Shown: in pieces, positions 38,001 through 45,871 of the stretch
Layout: each line of letters starts with the position of its first letter
Numbering within the stretch: position 1 is the stretch's first letter
From: Archegozetes longisetosus
Taxonomy: Eukaryota; Arthropoda; Arachnida; Sarcoptiformes; Trhypochthoniidae
Direction: 5' to 3'
Assembly (NCBI GenBank): GCA_018873245.2
Contig: JAEMBT020000005.1
Span: forward strand, 13,654,001-13,718,000
DNA length: 64,000 nucleotides
Made by a program: the position numbers and the translations under genes
Notes under the pieces: generated by a model
Databases searched by the model: none
What the model saw: only the letters and a program-made list of their open reading frames with translations
Told to the model about the DNA's origin: nothing

Positions 38001-39124
38001 TTTTCAGAAGATTCTCAATTTGAATTTGATCAAATTGAATTCTATTCAACCGTTAAATCTATTGTCGAGCTGATGGATGTCTTCTTCCTTAGATAATACA
38101 TATGTTATTGTCATGTGAACATTAGCAAATAGTTAGTATTTTAACCCAATAAATAGCTGTTATAGACTCTAAAGATCTGTACTTTATATCAGATGTTAAA
38201 TTAATAGTCGACACTTCTATACGTTTATTCAGCCATAAACTCTGTCCAAAAATAGCCTTAAATGGACCTCTGAAAATCCTATTGTTGATAATAATTTCCA
38301 ACTTTTGTACGGATGAAAAATGTTTTTCCTTCTAATAACAATACAAATGCAGTATTTCGAAAGTTATGATTTATATTTTTAAGCCTACGCTCTGATCAAT
38401 TCTCTTATGAGAGCATTTTCGAAAAAGATATCAAAGTGGATTGTTTACATTATTAAACAATATTCAGGTATTTCTATAATATTTATATTGAGAATTATAA
38501 CTTTGAGATAAATATCAAACTTCTAGAAGTTCTTAAAAATTCTCAAGTTATACTTAGGAAATATTCTTTAGCCGCATTTATTTTATTAACAATTTTAAAA
38601 AGTTTTGTCATTTCAGTAAAGAATAACAAATTCATTTATGAAAAAGTAGTAATTTTTTCTTATGCAAAATTTAATTAGTACTCAAGAAGCTTTCTTTTGA
38701 TTATTATTCTTAGACAAAAGATAAAGTGATGTTTTGGAACGATTATTCACCACTCAAAGTTGAATTAGAAATTTTGTTAATTATGAACTCATTTAATATG
38801 AACACAAAGAGTCTTTCCTTATTCTTGTTGTTCTGTTAAAACTTTTGTTAAATAAGGATGAATCACGGAATCATCTTTATTCTTCAAAATTAAAATACTC
38901 AGTAGATTTTGAACTAAAACAATTCTTTTCATGTAAAAAGGTAACATGAAAAATTAAACATGATTATCTTCCAATCATAGTATGATCTGAAACGTGTGAT
39001 CAACGAGTTTTTCAGCAGCATTGCCTATAAATGCGGCAATTCTCCGAGGAATCCTTCGATGAGTGTCAGTAGGAGAAGAAATACCACCGATATTCTGGAA
39101 ACAAACAAAAGCGATGCTCTTTAA
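13193..39124 (+). CDS. Class A (rhodopsin-like) neuropeptide-type GPCR, seven coding exons
   Basis: The exons are 13193-13469, 16438-16513, 25964-26162, 26236-26391, 36179-36347, 36417-36469 and 38981-39124. Joined, they give 1074 nt, 357 aa, with every splice phase matching. Landmarks in order: two Asn-glycosylation sites (N2, N5); TM1 with SNSIVIL; TM2 with LAIAD; Trp in the first loop; the disulphide Cys at about 93; TM3 ending ERY (DRY box) at 117-119; TM4 with IIWIFGIAISLP; Cys in the second loop (MDCKDEW); TM5 with the central Pro; TM6 with FCWLP; TM7 with NPFIY; amphipathic helix 8; a Cys for palmitoylation; and a Ser/Arg-rich tail. This combination suits peptide receptors of the tachykinin/leucokinin/NPY-like group acting at the plasma membrane through G proteins; the ligand is not deducible. 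Exon 5 could alternatively begin at 36158, adding seven residues. Four introns are kilobases long and carry transposons; two are only 73 and 69 nt. Confidence 0.9.
13470..14960. other. First part of GPCR intron 1
   Basis: No exon is visible. A short imperfect inverted repeat lies at about 14455-14525 (ggaactatattgttgcatct / cagtatagttccaagg). Confidence 0.4.
14961..15148. repeat. Near-perfect 188-bp hairpin
   Basis: The left arm, from TACTGTGACTTG through the segment containing GGAGTAGTAAAAGTGTTGG, is complemented almost base for base by the right arm, which contains CCAACACTTTTACTACTCC and ends in AAGTCACAGTA. Arms are about 60 bp with a loop of roughly 60 bp. The near identity suggests a recent miniature inverted-repeat element or a transcribed hairpin, in intron 1 of the receptor. 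Confidence 0.75.
15473..15867. mobile_element. Miniature element with GTATAC..ACGCCGAT ends
   Basis: The left end (GTATACGTAGACACGCCGATTTTCGG) matches the complement of the right end (CCGAAGATCGGCGTGCCTAAGTATAC). The interior repeats cgg/ccg-containing words (ttcggtgtt, ttcggttcgaaccgaa) that are GC-richer than the flanks. It has no coding capacity and lies in GPCR intron 1. Confidence 0.55.
15897..16050. repeat. Degenerate TTAGG/TTAGGT-like tract
   Basis: Over a dozen variants of (g)gttagg/gttaggt and related words (gattaggttgg, cataggttaggtctgg, aagttaggttaggtttgg, acaggttaggtc) lie in one orientation within 150 bases. TTAGG is the usual arthropod telomere repeat, so this may be an interstitial telomere-like tract or an independent satellite; spacing is irregular. 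Confidence 0.5.
16438..16513 (+). CDS. GPCR exon 2 (TM3)
   Basis: A 76-nt exon after a strong acceptor (ttctatcccatttcag) and before GTATTA. It completes the TM3 Cys codon, encodes TM3 (AQFIAICALSVSVHTLTAIG) and reaches ER of the ERY motif, splitting the Arg codon. Confidence 0.88.
16514..18934. other. GPCR intron 2, 5' part
   Basis: AT-rich intron sequence. No exon or recognisable element was found. Confidence 0.4.
18935..19143. mobile_element. 209-bp mariner-type MITE
   Basis: TA-flanked element with long inverted ends: GGTGTGTCAGAAAGTTCTGT on the left and ACAGAACTTTCCGACACACC on the right, with cgtttt/aaaacg continuing inward. The end sequence and TA target match mariner-family termini. 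It has no open frame of its own, so it is non-autonomous. Confidence 0.75.
19144..22207. other. GPCR intron 2, middle part
   Basis: AT-rich. Open frames here are short, have biased composition and no domain features. No gene or element is supported. Confidence 0.4.
22164..23620 (-). pseudogene. Mariner-family transposase pseudogene
   Basis: The transposase would cut and paste its own element through a DDE/D catalytic triad. What remains is the second DNA-binding segment (SISQTNILRLLANMEV), a central block around HDNARP that normally includes the second catalytic Asp, and the YSPDLNPCNY block that follows it. No clean TGDE-type first-Asp motif is recognisable. The frame is broken by in-frame stops and shifts and by the insertion at 23130-23505. 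Confidence 0.7.
22208..23796 (-). mobile_element. Decayed Tc1/mariner transposon, about 1.6 kb, with nested insertion
   Basis: The ends are inverted repeats: AGGTGGATCCAAAAATAACTGG at the left and the complement of CCGGTTATTTTTGGATTGACCT at the right, with TA outside the right end. The minus strand carries pieces of a mariner-type transposase in order. A first helix-turn-helix region at about 23610-23530 reads PPIEVYRMLKE. At 23077-22844 is VGRPCTATD...LVRQLSISQTNILRLL. Then come VNHKVYLDFLENVVLRYVQ with the catalytic-type block PHDNARP at about 22440, and YSPDLNPCNY at about 22350. Several stops and frameshifts separate the pieces, so it is not functional. A second inverted-repeat element splits it near the N-terminal part. 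Confidence 0.8.
23130..23505. mobile_element. Inverted-repeat element nested in the mariner relic
   Basis: The ends AGGGTGACTAAGT and ACTTGGTCACCCT are inverted repeats. The insertion separates the first and second DNA-binding regions of the mariner transposase, so it arrived after the mariner. No clear target duplication could be read. It encodes nothing; superfamily is uncertain, the GGTGACC-type ends being compatible with hAT- or P-like elements. Confidence 0.55.
23797..24563. other. GPCR intron 2 between two mariner elements
   Basis: AT-rich with no feature seen. Confidence 0.35.
24564..25086 (+). mobile_element. Mariner internal-deletion derivative (copy 1, 523 bp)
   Basis: The ends AGGTTGGAGAGAAATGAATG and CATTCATTTCTCTCCAACCT are inverted repeats flanked by TA (24562-24563 and 25087-25088). 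Inside, from 24766, a frame encodes the mariner N-terminal helix-turn-helix region (TYGDVLKIRTCQRWFNRFRS, then LENRPGS.RP and ALVESEPRQSSR). It then jumps to a short tail, and the whole catalytic domain is missing. Compared with copy 2 (49428-49949), the start of this frame has a shift after MSFDD. Being nearly identical in structure to copy 2, it was mobilised in the deleted form. Confidence 0.85.
25089..25963. other. GPCR intron 2, 3' part
   Basis: AT-rich sequence ending in the pyrimidine-rich acceptor tttatttctatttccag. The open frame across 25795-25989 is partly intron and is not a separate gene. Confidence 0.4.
25964..26162 (+). CDS. GPCR exon 3 (TM4, second extracellular loop)
   Basis: The exon completes Arg of ERY with its first base and then reads YFAIKYPLRRSS, TM4 and the loop Cys in MDCKDEW. 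It ends at GAAAAA before GTAGGA; this weak donor is the only one whose phase joins correctly to exon 4. Confidence 0.85.
26236..26391 (+). CDS. GPCR exon 4 (TM5, start of third loop)
   Basis: Begins after caatcaatag and reads LFLLAIFLFTFAFPTIILIF, then TYGSIGIALK and a charged loop, ending AAG before GTATGT. The distance from the loop Trp in exon 3 to the TM5 Pro (21 residues) is normal for peptide receptors, which supports the 73-nt intron at 26163-26235. Confidence 0.87.
26974..27660. mobile_element. Palindromic Tc1-type derivative (687 bp)
   Basis: TA-flanked (26972-26973, 27661-27662), with ends CAGTCTGACCAAAAAATAGC and GCTATTTTTTGGTCAAACTG typical of Tc1 elements. The inverted repeats extend for about 300 bp on each side, so each arm carries the same 5' part of a transposase: MEFLNTINWRSGQ and IDEIEKN occur on both strands. 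The minus-strand frame 27487-27266 continues into GLSDQEIANNLNRDVGTIKKW, a helix-turn-helix. The element is therefore a head-to-head duplication of a Tc1 5' end with the catalytic domain lost. Confidence 0.8.
27663..28764. other. GPCR intron 4, first part
   Basis: AT-rich, with no supported feature; some simple ataataat-type sequence lies near 27885-27915. Confidence 0.4.
28765..29200. repeat. Foldback element, family 1 (copy B, 436 bp)
   Basis: The ends ACTAGGGAGGGTGCGATCTG and CAGATCGCACTCTTCCCTAGT are inverted. Arms of roughly 200 bp match at high identity (e.g. gtcagatcaagatatttttg, gctgttatttgtccgcaatcgg, atggcagtaatgc and complements). It shares its arm sequence with 4434-4758. There is no coding capacity. 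Confidence 0.8.
29243..29752. repeat. Foldback element, family 2 (copy A) with a duplicated arm
   Basis: One forward arm (29243-29395: attcagctgtattt..., gcagtgggcagtcctt, gttctatgcgatcactta) is followed by two successive reverse-complement arms (about 29420-29575 and 29595-29752). The structure is thus L-R-R rather than a simple pair. The same arm sequence recurs at 33650-34031. Confidence 0.75.
30361..31062. repeat. Inverted-repeat element, about 700 bp
   Basis: Left end ttccttgcggggtcactttgaagtttcg with gtttcgaaaacccagttt; right end aaacagggtttccgaaac with aatttcgaagtgtaactttccttgg, its imperfect complement. The interior is AT-rich with no open frame. An old non-autonomous element is likely. 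Confidence 0.5.
31084..31265. mobile_element. 182-bp MITE
   Basis: The ends TACGTTAGTTGACATACGAT and ATCGTATGTCAACTAACGTA are perfect inverted repeats, continuing inward with tataagag/ctcttata, and are flanked by TA. It is short, noncoding and probably recent. Confidence 0.75.
31266..33649. other. GPCR intron 4, middle part
   Basis: AT-rich intron DNA with no exon or element seen apart from the GA-rich microsatellite near 31990. Confidence 0.4.
31987..32048. repeat. (GAAA)n(GA)n microsatellite
   Basis: A purine tract of gaaa units passes into an uninterrupted run of about fifteen GA units. Confidence 0.9.
33650..34031. repeat. Foldback element, family 2 (copy B)
   Basis: Left arm (gagttgtatttgcaa, gcagtgggcagtccttta, gttcaatgcgatcactta) and right arm (gatattggaaatagcaatgc, ggaaacacaactgaattt) are partial reverse complements. 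They match the family at 29243-29752. Confidence 0.7.
34032..36178. other. GPCR intron 4, last part
   Basis: AT-rich. The minus-strand frame at 35029-35214 has more balanced composition (LEPDHFWPP) but no recognisable domain, and I do not call it. The stretch ends at the acceptor gaattttgcgacag. Confidence 0.35.
36179..36347 (+). CDS. GPCR exon 5 (TM6, start of TM7)
   Basis: Begins AVKMMTAVVV after the acceptor at 36177-36178, includes the TM6 motif FCWLP and the third extracellular loop, and reaches CHFLAM in TM7. It ends in the first base of an Ala codon before GTATGA. An alternative acceptor (cctaaag, exon from 36158) is also in phase. Confidence 0.85.
36417..36469 (+). CDS. GPCR exon 6 (NPxxY segment)
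   Basis: A 53-nt exon after tgtttatag. It reads HSMVNPFIYCFMSDNFM and ends at ATG before GTAAGA. The 69-nt intron before it keeps the frame open, so a naive ORF reads through and inserts 23 residues (KKFLNKP...) in the middle of TM7. Removing them restores a normal TM7. Confidence 0.87.
36470..38980. other. GPCR intron 6
   Basis: AT-rich with no feature seen. It ends at the acceptor ttatcttccaatcatag. Confidence 0.4.
38981..39124 (+). CDS. GPCR exon 7 (helix 8 and cytoplasmic tail)
   Basis: Reads YDLKRVINEFFSSIAYKCG, then a Ser/Arg/Thr-rich tail (PSMSVSRRRNTTD) and stops at 39122-39124. A Phe/basic amphipathic helix with a Cys about 15 residues in is normal for helix 8 and its palmitoylation site. 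It follows exon 6 in phase 0. It contains no ATG-initiated long ORF, so it is easily missed. Confidence 0.78.
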   Translation, partial: YDLKRVINEFFSSIAYKCGNSPRNPSMSVSRRRNTTDILETNKSDAL

Positions 39125-42100
39125 GACTAGACTCAACAAATTTTTCATAAGAGAAGTTTTGATTCAACTTATATTATAAATATTAAAATTGATGTTCTTA
39201 TCAACAATAATATTAACTATTTTTGGATACATTGAAAAATACTTATAAATGGTATAGAATAGAACTAATTTCACCCCCTCTTCAAAATTTGTTAAACTCT
39301 TGAAGTTGTTTTCGAATATTTATTTAGTCACTCCTATCGTTTTAAGAATGCATTTTTTGAACTCTTCTATTGAGAAAATCGTTCTGACATTAACTCAATC
39401 CAATAAAAGAAAATACTGACGTATAAGTACTATCGATCAAAAAAGTATATGCGCTTAAAACAGTAAAAGCCAATCAGAATTGAACTAAATAAGGGAAAGA
39501 TTGAATAAATAATTTTGTCATACTATTTTCATAAGTATTAATTTTAACATGAATCATGAAATACGAAACTTTAAATCTCTATATGTGTTATAATTTGTAT
39601 CAAACTTTAACATAAGTAACTTAAGTTCATCAAATAAATAATTGAGAAAAGTTGAATGCAAAGTAAATCATTTATGAACTCTTTATCAGTAAACCGATTA
39701 ATTAAAAGTTCATTATTTTGTTTTGCCATAAGTCAGATCTAAAGTTCACAAAAGTTTTCAAAATGTTGATTATGTAAATATTAAAGTGGTCCCTAAATAT
39801 GTAAGGCACAAAAAAGCTTTATTTAACATATACTTTTTTGGCCAGTAGTACATTATGAGGATTTTCTGATTTGTTAATTAAATGAACTCTTTCATTCAAT
39901 ACTTATCTTCAGACTTCCGTGGGACAAGTCCCTATAGACAAAAAATCATTAGTTTGATGCTTAATTTTCTTAGACAGTAAGTTTGAGTGTAGTTCAATAT
40001 AAATGTGATGTTACGTAAAACTATGTTACGAACTTTTAATACAACATTTTACATAAAAAAATATTAACATAATATAAATAAAAAAATTTTACTGAAAGCA
40101 AAAATCTTATTTCTTATAGTGAAAAGTATTATTTTTTCAAATCTAATCAAACTATTGATAAGAATATTCTGAAAATTCTGTAAAAGCGTTTAGGCCTTAG
40201 GTCTGAATTTTGTGAAACTTCTTATTAAATATAAAAGAAATAATAAATTGAGACGAAGCAAGTTGAAAAGTATTTATCTCAATTTTTGTATAAGGGCTTT
40301 TGATTTACATATAAAACCTTATTTGAAGATCTATCTTAGAAAATTGGACTTATACTGAAAATAAAATAATTTCTAACTTTCAGGTTTAAGAACTTTTTAT
40401 TCATAGATGTTCACCTCTTTCTTCATATCATTTTTCAAGATATGAGATAAGACAACAAAATTTTATCAAATGACTCAAACATTTTCAGATACAGTATCTT
40501 AAGGCAAAAGAAAACCCAATGGACTGTTTATTGGTGATAAATTATTATTCGTTAAATAAATTAAAGTTATTTTCTTTTACAACTTAAGGATTTGACAAAA
40601 TAATTTTTGCTATCTTTTAAATGGTGACAAGCTTAACCTTTAGAAATCTTATGTTAAATCTGAGGCGAAGACTGTTAAGGTAGGTCTTGAAAAATTTTCT
40701 TCATATACTTAAGTTTTATAATGATAAAGTGAATGAGCTTGTTAGTGAGAGTCACGAATAGAATTTTATTCTCTCAGAGATTTCTCTCAATTAGATTTAT
40801 AAACTTTGAAAGTCATATTCAAAGTTTGAATCTTTGTTATAGAAAAACCAGTTTTAGATTTAAAGAAGAGAGAATTTATATAAGAAATTAGTTACTAACT
40901 GATAAGTCAAACGCATCAAATTTTCTTTTGATAATTTTGGGTATTCTAATAAGAGTGCAATCCTTGGAAGGATGTTCAATTAAAATGTTGTCAAGGTAAA
41001 ATTAGAATATGAATGACTAAACCTGAATATGTTAGTATGCTTAAATTTGCATATAAACTGAAGTCTACGACGCCAGCACTTCACCAAATGAAAGCTGGAA
41101 ACAAAATTCTAAAGGGGGATCATAGGATCATTTTTGACACCTTTTTCCAATAAGTCAATCAAAGAGATCAAAGAATAGAATTTTAATCTCTAGCTTTGCA
41201 CTTGCGTCATCTCAAAGCTGGAGGGTTTACATTCTTACTGAAGGCCTTTTTGCACTCTAAATTTGAGAAAAATACTTTTGGACTTACGTCCGTTTCAATG
41301 GTCATTTGTTAAAAAATTTATTTAAAGTACAAGTGTGTTTACAAACTATATATTTTAGTATTAAAAAATTTTCCAACAAGAAAGTGTGGTTTCTCATTCT
41401 AGTGTATAGTATGTGCTCGAATAAAAAGATTAATTAAATGTTCGTGTTATTTATCAAAATCCAGAATCATTGAAGTTTAAAAAGATTATAAACCCAGACT
41501 GAATTATACTTCAATTATCAAACATTACCAAACATAATGATAATGAAATATATATCGAAAGGGATATCTAATTGCGAAAACATTTAACAGCAGTGAAATA
41601 AGTTTGATCCAACAGCATATACTGAGGTTCAATTTCTATTTCAATAGAGGTAAACTGTCGATGGTTTAAAGTTAATTTTACTCAAAAATTTTGAAATTTT
41701 CGAAGCCTTTATTAAAAACGCGTCGTTTTGTGAAAATTGACTTTTTGAGTGAAATTATCGTAAGATTGATAGTACATGTTGAAGAAGGCCGAATCACTCG
41801 AAATCGTACGGATTCGTATGAATGATTTTTAGTCTCATACCTGAACTATTTTGAGACTGTACAACAAGTAAATGGTAGACACATTAATTATTGAACCAAG
41901 TGATTTTAATTCCATTTTCATGTGACACTAATAAAATTGATTTCAACTTTTAATCTGTTATTGTTTTGCTGTATACCCCTTGAAAAAGCAATTAAATCGT
42001 TCTGTGCCATTTGCATTTATCATTTCTATTGTGTGACTTTAATCTCAATTAGTTATCTTTCAGCCACTTAGTAGATTGACATGTATTTTGCTGATACAAC

Positions 42101-42862
42101 CTATACTAAATTGTGTTTGTTTGGATAGGCTTTAAGCTATTTCACGTTCAAATAAATTATTTGACTATTCAATTTTAACTTATTCAAGAATTGTGCCACA
42201 ATTCTCGTGACAATTTTGTTTTCTACAAAAATATTCATTAAATTGACTGAAGGTTGAAAATTTTTGTATTTTAATATGTGATTTTAGAATTCAATTTATC
42301 AAAGTTTTGTGAGTTATAAATTATTTGATGCAATCAATAGTTTGATACAAATTCTATTCAATCAATCCGTGACAACGTTGACTACAATGAATGAGATAAG
42401 AATTCATCAAAAGTAAATTTTTATTAACTTACTAATAAAGCATTACCAAATGTGTTTACCCACAAATTATGCCCGAGATATTAGAAAATTTTGTTCCTTT
42501 TCTGTGTTCTAATGGTATAGAAAGTAGCTGGGAAAAACATAATTTATGAAACGATTCACAAAAATAACATCAACTAACCACTGATAAGATATTGATCAGG
42601 CTATTAAGGCTGTTACGTACAAAATAAACTTAAAAGAAGCAAATCAAATCTTAAGAGTCTGATAAGTAGTATATGGATAAGTATATGTTTAGCAATGCCT
42701 TGCTTATTAACCTTCAAGATTTTATTTCATCATACCATTTTATATAAAGAGATAAAGAATGACTAGTACAATCGCATGGTTTCCTTTTTGAGAGATCTTC
42801 AACCACTTTTCACATAAATCCAGACTTTCGACGAAAGGTCATCAAAAAGTATTTCGGGTATA
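39125..42862. other. Intergenic DNA between GPCR and phosphatase cluster
   Basis: AT-rich. I found no exon with splice or domain support and no well-defined element. Confidence 0.4.
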
Positions 42863-43584
42863 CTTTAGTATAACACCGGTCGCAGATCAACACCAAACTC
42901 AGGATATAGATAGTACTCATCGAGTGATAAAAGAATATGAAGGTTTTACCCGCCGCAAATTAAAGGGCGGAGTTATTAGCCACCGAATTCGGTGGACATA
43001 AAGCCGAATATACCGTATATTCCGCACCCGATTTCAATGTGAGCGGTGCCAATAAACAAGAATGAGAGTACAGATTACATATATGCGACTAAGATTGTGA
43101 AGGATAATCTAGGTTCCGAAATAGGGGCGGAATTCCTAAAGGTTCCGTAATTCGAAAAATCTCGAAGACTTTATAGAAAATTCCAGAATCTTCTCTGAAA
43201 TTCAGGAACATTCTACAGTATTCTAGAATTCTCCCCTGGGTTCTAGAAGATTTTGTAAAACTCTAGTTATTCGAAGAAGCTTCGAAAAATTTCCAGAACA
43301 TTTATTAAAGGATATATGTCGATCCATTTCGTAACTTTACGATATCGGTTTGAGTTAGGTTGGGTTACTATAGGTTTAGTTAGGTTTAGTCACAAAAATA
43401 GGGAGCCTAACGAGTGAGTGATTTGGCGACTGTACCAGTCGATTTTCAGCAACTTGGCTTCCCCTCCCCTGCGCGCGTGAATACATATATGCGGCAGGTA
43501 TGACCTGCATATTCGTGAACAACATCGGCCGTAGTATGTATATACAAAGTTTGGTGCTGATCTGCGACCGGTGTTATACTAAAG
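42863..43584. mobile_element. 722-bp element with 35-bp terminal inverted repeats
   Basis: The ends CTTTAGTATAACACCGGTCG...GATCAACACCAAACT and AGTTTGGTGCTGATCTGCGA...ACCGGTGTTATACTAAAG are near-perfect inverted repeats. The interior is GC-richer than its surroundings (cgccgcaaattaaagggcgg, gcgcgcgtgaatac). It also has a tandem-like series of degenerate agaattct/attccagaa words (43150-43320) and a gttaggtt stretch. No ORF is present. Superfamily is undetermined. Confidence 0.65.
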
Positions 43585-43589
43585 AATCC

Positions 43590-44012
43590 CCAGTATTTCT
43601 GAACCCAAGAACTTATCCTGAGTTTTCGACCTTGAAACTATAGAACTATTTATTTTGGTCTATTCCAATACTGGAAAATGATTTAACTTTAACGAAGGTG
43701 TATGAGCATGTTCACAATACCTCAGAAATTTGTTGAACTCGTCTCCTTAATAAAATAGCATCGAGACTAAATGTATAGGATGTTATTCCACCTGCAAGGT
43801 TCAATTTTCGAGAACCTATAGCATCGAGTACGGTCTCGACCGGCTCGTATTACAGGAACAAGTCCAACGATTTATGGTTCATTTTCTAAGATACTGGGAA
43901 CATGTTCATACACCTTTATTGAAGTTCAACTATTTTTCCAGTATTAGAATAGACCAGAATAAATATTTCTATAGAAACAAGGTCGAAAATTCAGGAAGAG
44001 TTCACAATGTAT
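43590..44012. repeat. Inverted-repeat element beside the 722-bp element
   Basis: Left arm ccaatactggaaaatgattt, gaaggtgtatgagcatgttc and right arm gaacatgttcatacaccttt, tttttccagtatt are reverse complements with mismatches. The outer parts (gagttttcgaccttgaaac / gtttcta..aaggtcgaaaattc) extend the match. Noncoding. Confidence 0.6.
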
Positions 44013-44483
44013 TCAAAAAGGCATTTTGCCAGCTTTTTTAAAAGTCCGGATTTTTTAGGAAAGGTGGCTTACGTTCTCTTAAAAATAAATTCTACGACCA
44101 CGCAAAAGTTGGAACGGATTCTAGATCTATTAAATCAAAAGTGATGAAGCATCTTTTGAAGCTTTTCATATGATTTTTGATTTATTGAAAGCTACAACTA
44201 TTCGATAAATGGCAACTTTTCTAATGTGAGGAATTTGCCTAAACTTTTTTGAGGTAAGTTTCATTCAATAGAAGTTCTATTCGTCGAGATAAACGAGTCC
44301 AAACTTCAATAGAGATATCATTTACCTAAATTACTATATCAGATAAAATGCTAAAATAAATCAGTTAGAAGTCAATCACAGAGTAATTCAATGCACTAAA
44401 TTAAGCAAATATTTTAGTTCAATAATTCAATAAAAGCTAATGATTATTATTTAAGCAAAAGTTAAACTATAAACGAGAAAATA

Positions 44484-45803
44484 ATGGATTTATTGTCCAT
44501 TAGTTTGACACCATTTTTATTGTTGTGTTTAATGCCATCGGTATTTTTATGGCCAAATCATGATATATCGACTCTTAAACTATTGCAAGTAGTTCATAGA
44601 CATGGAGATAGAACTCCAACAGATCTGTTTCCTAACGACCCCTTCAGAAACATCTCTGAGTATTGGTATGAAGGCATAGGAGAGTTGACTCTTAGAGGCA
44701 AACATCGAATGTATAAATTGGGACAATTCATACGTAATCATTATAATCAATATTTGGGCCAAAAGTACTCTCCACGAGAGGTATATGTGAGAAGTTCGGC
44801 ACAGGGCCGTTGTTTGGAAAGTGTTTCATGTCTTTTAGCCGGTGCTTATCCAACTATGACCAAAGAATGGCAATGGAATAATGGATCAGATGCTCAATTA
44901 GGTCTTTATTGGCAGCCGTTTCCGATTGAGACTCTTGTCCCTAAAGATGATGACGTACTGCTTAGAACTGAGAAATACTGTCCAAATGCGGATAAAGAGA
45001 TGGAAAATATCTTTAAATCTGATAAAGTTTTGAAGGTTTTGAAAGAGAATGAGATAATTTTGAGCAATTTAAGCAAAGTTGTTGGTAAAAGCATTGATAC
45101 CTTGAAGATAGCCAAAACTCTTTATGAGAGTCTCGATATTGAGTATAATAGAGGCTACAAGTGGTCTGATATGAGGGTTTGGAGTACTGATTATGAGAAA
45201 TTGGTTCTTGAAAAACTTTTACCAATCGCCAAATTCCTATCGATCGTCGAATGGGATAATAGACTGATTGAGAGAATAAGAGCTGGAAATTTGGTCAATC
45301 AGTTAGTGATGAATATGAAGAATCAAATTCAGGGAAAACCTGAGAGAAAATATAAACTTATGATTTATTCAACACATGATTCAATGTTAGCTGTTTTAAT
45401 GCATGCTTTAAATATCTTCAACAACGAATTGATACCATTCAGTGCTTCTCTTCTGTTTGAATTGCATAAGAAAAAGATAACAAAAGATTACTTTGTTAGA
45501 ATTTATTACTATAACGAAACTCTGACTGACAAAAGTCCGTATTTATTGACTTTACCAGATTGTGATTATCTCTCAGACTGTCCGATAGAAAAGTTTTTTA
45601 GTTTGACTAAAGATTTGATACCTGAAGATTGGGATAAGGAGTGCGGTATTGAAGATTATAGTCTTAAAACGAGGGAAAATAGCTTTGAATTATTTAATTG
45701 TATACTTTTAGGAATAAATGTACTTCTAGTTTTAGTGTTGATTATTTTAACCATTTTTAATGTTTATTTGTCCAGAAAACGTCGTTCATATGAATCGTTG
45801 TAA
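44484..45803 (+). CDS. Histidine acid phosphatase B, membrane-anchored
   Basis: An intronless frame of 439 codons from ATG 44484. The signal peptide (LLSISLTPFLLLCLMPSV) is followed at once by the mature start WPNHDISTLKLLQ. Catalytic His40 is in HRHGDRTP and His298-Asp299 in YSTHDS. The C-terminus has a transmembrane helix (LLGINVLLVLVLIILTIF) and a short basic tail (SRKRRSYESL), as in paralogue A, so a lysosomal or plasma-membrane enzyme with lumenal active site is expected. Conserved Cys (GRCLESVSCLLAG, EKYCP, DCDYLSDC, KECG) suggest the family disulphides. It is the first of three same-strand copies. Neighbouring DNA on both sides is transposon-rich. Confidence 0.92.
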   Translation: MDLLSISLTPFLLLCLMPSVFLWPNHDISTLKLLQVVHRHGDRTPTDLFPNDPFRNISEYWYEGIGELTLRGKHRMYKLGQFIRNHYNQYLGQKYSPREVYVRSSAQGRCLESVSCLLAGAYPTMTKEWQWNNGSDAQLGLYWQPFPIETLVPKDDDVLLRTEKYCPNADKEMENIFKSDKVLKVLKENEIILSNLSKVVGKSIDTLKIAKTLYESLDIEYNRGYKWSDMRVWSTDYEKLVLEKLLPIAKFLSIVEWDNRLIERIRAGNLVNQLVMNMKNQIQGKPERKYKLMIYSTHDSMLAVLMHALNIFNNELIPFSASLLFELHKKKITKDYFVRIYYYNETLTDKSPYLLTLPDCDYLSDCPIEKFFSLTKDLIPEDWDKECGIEDYSLKTRENSFELFNCILLGINVLLVLVLIILTIFNVYLSRKRRSYESL

Positions 45804-45871
45804 AACTCGCTTATAATAAGTATTTCTATTGTTGAGGGCCTATCTCTAAATTTTTTGTCTGATATAAAATA

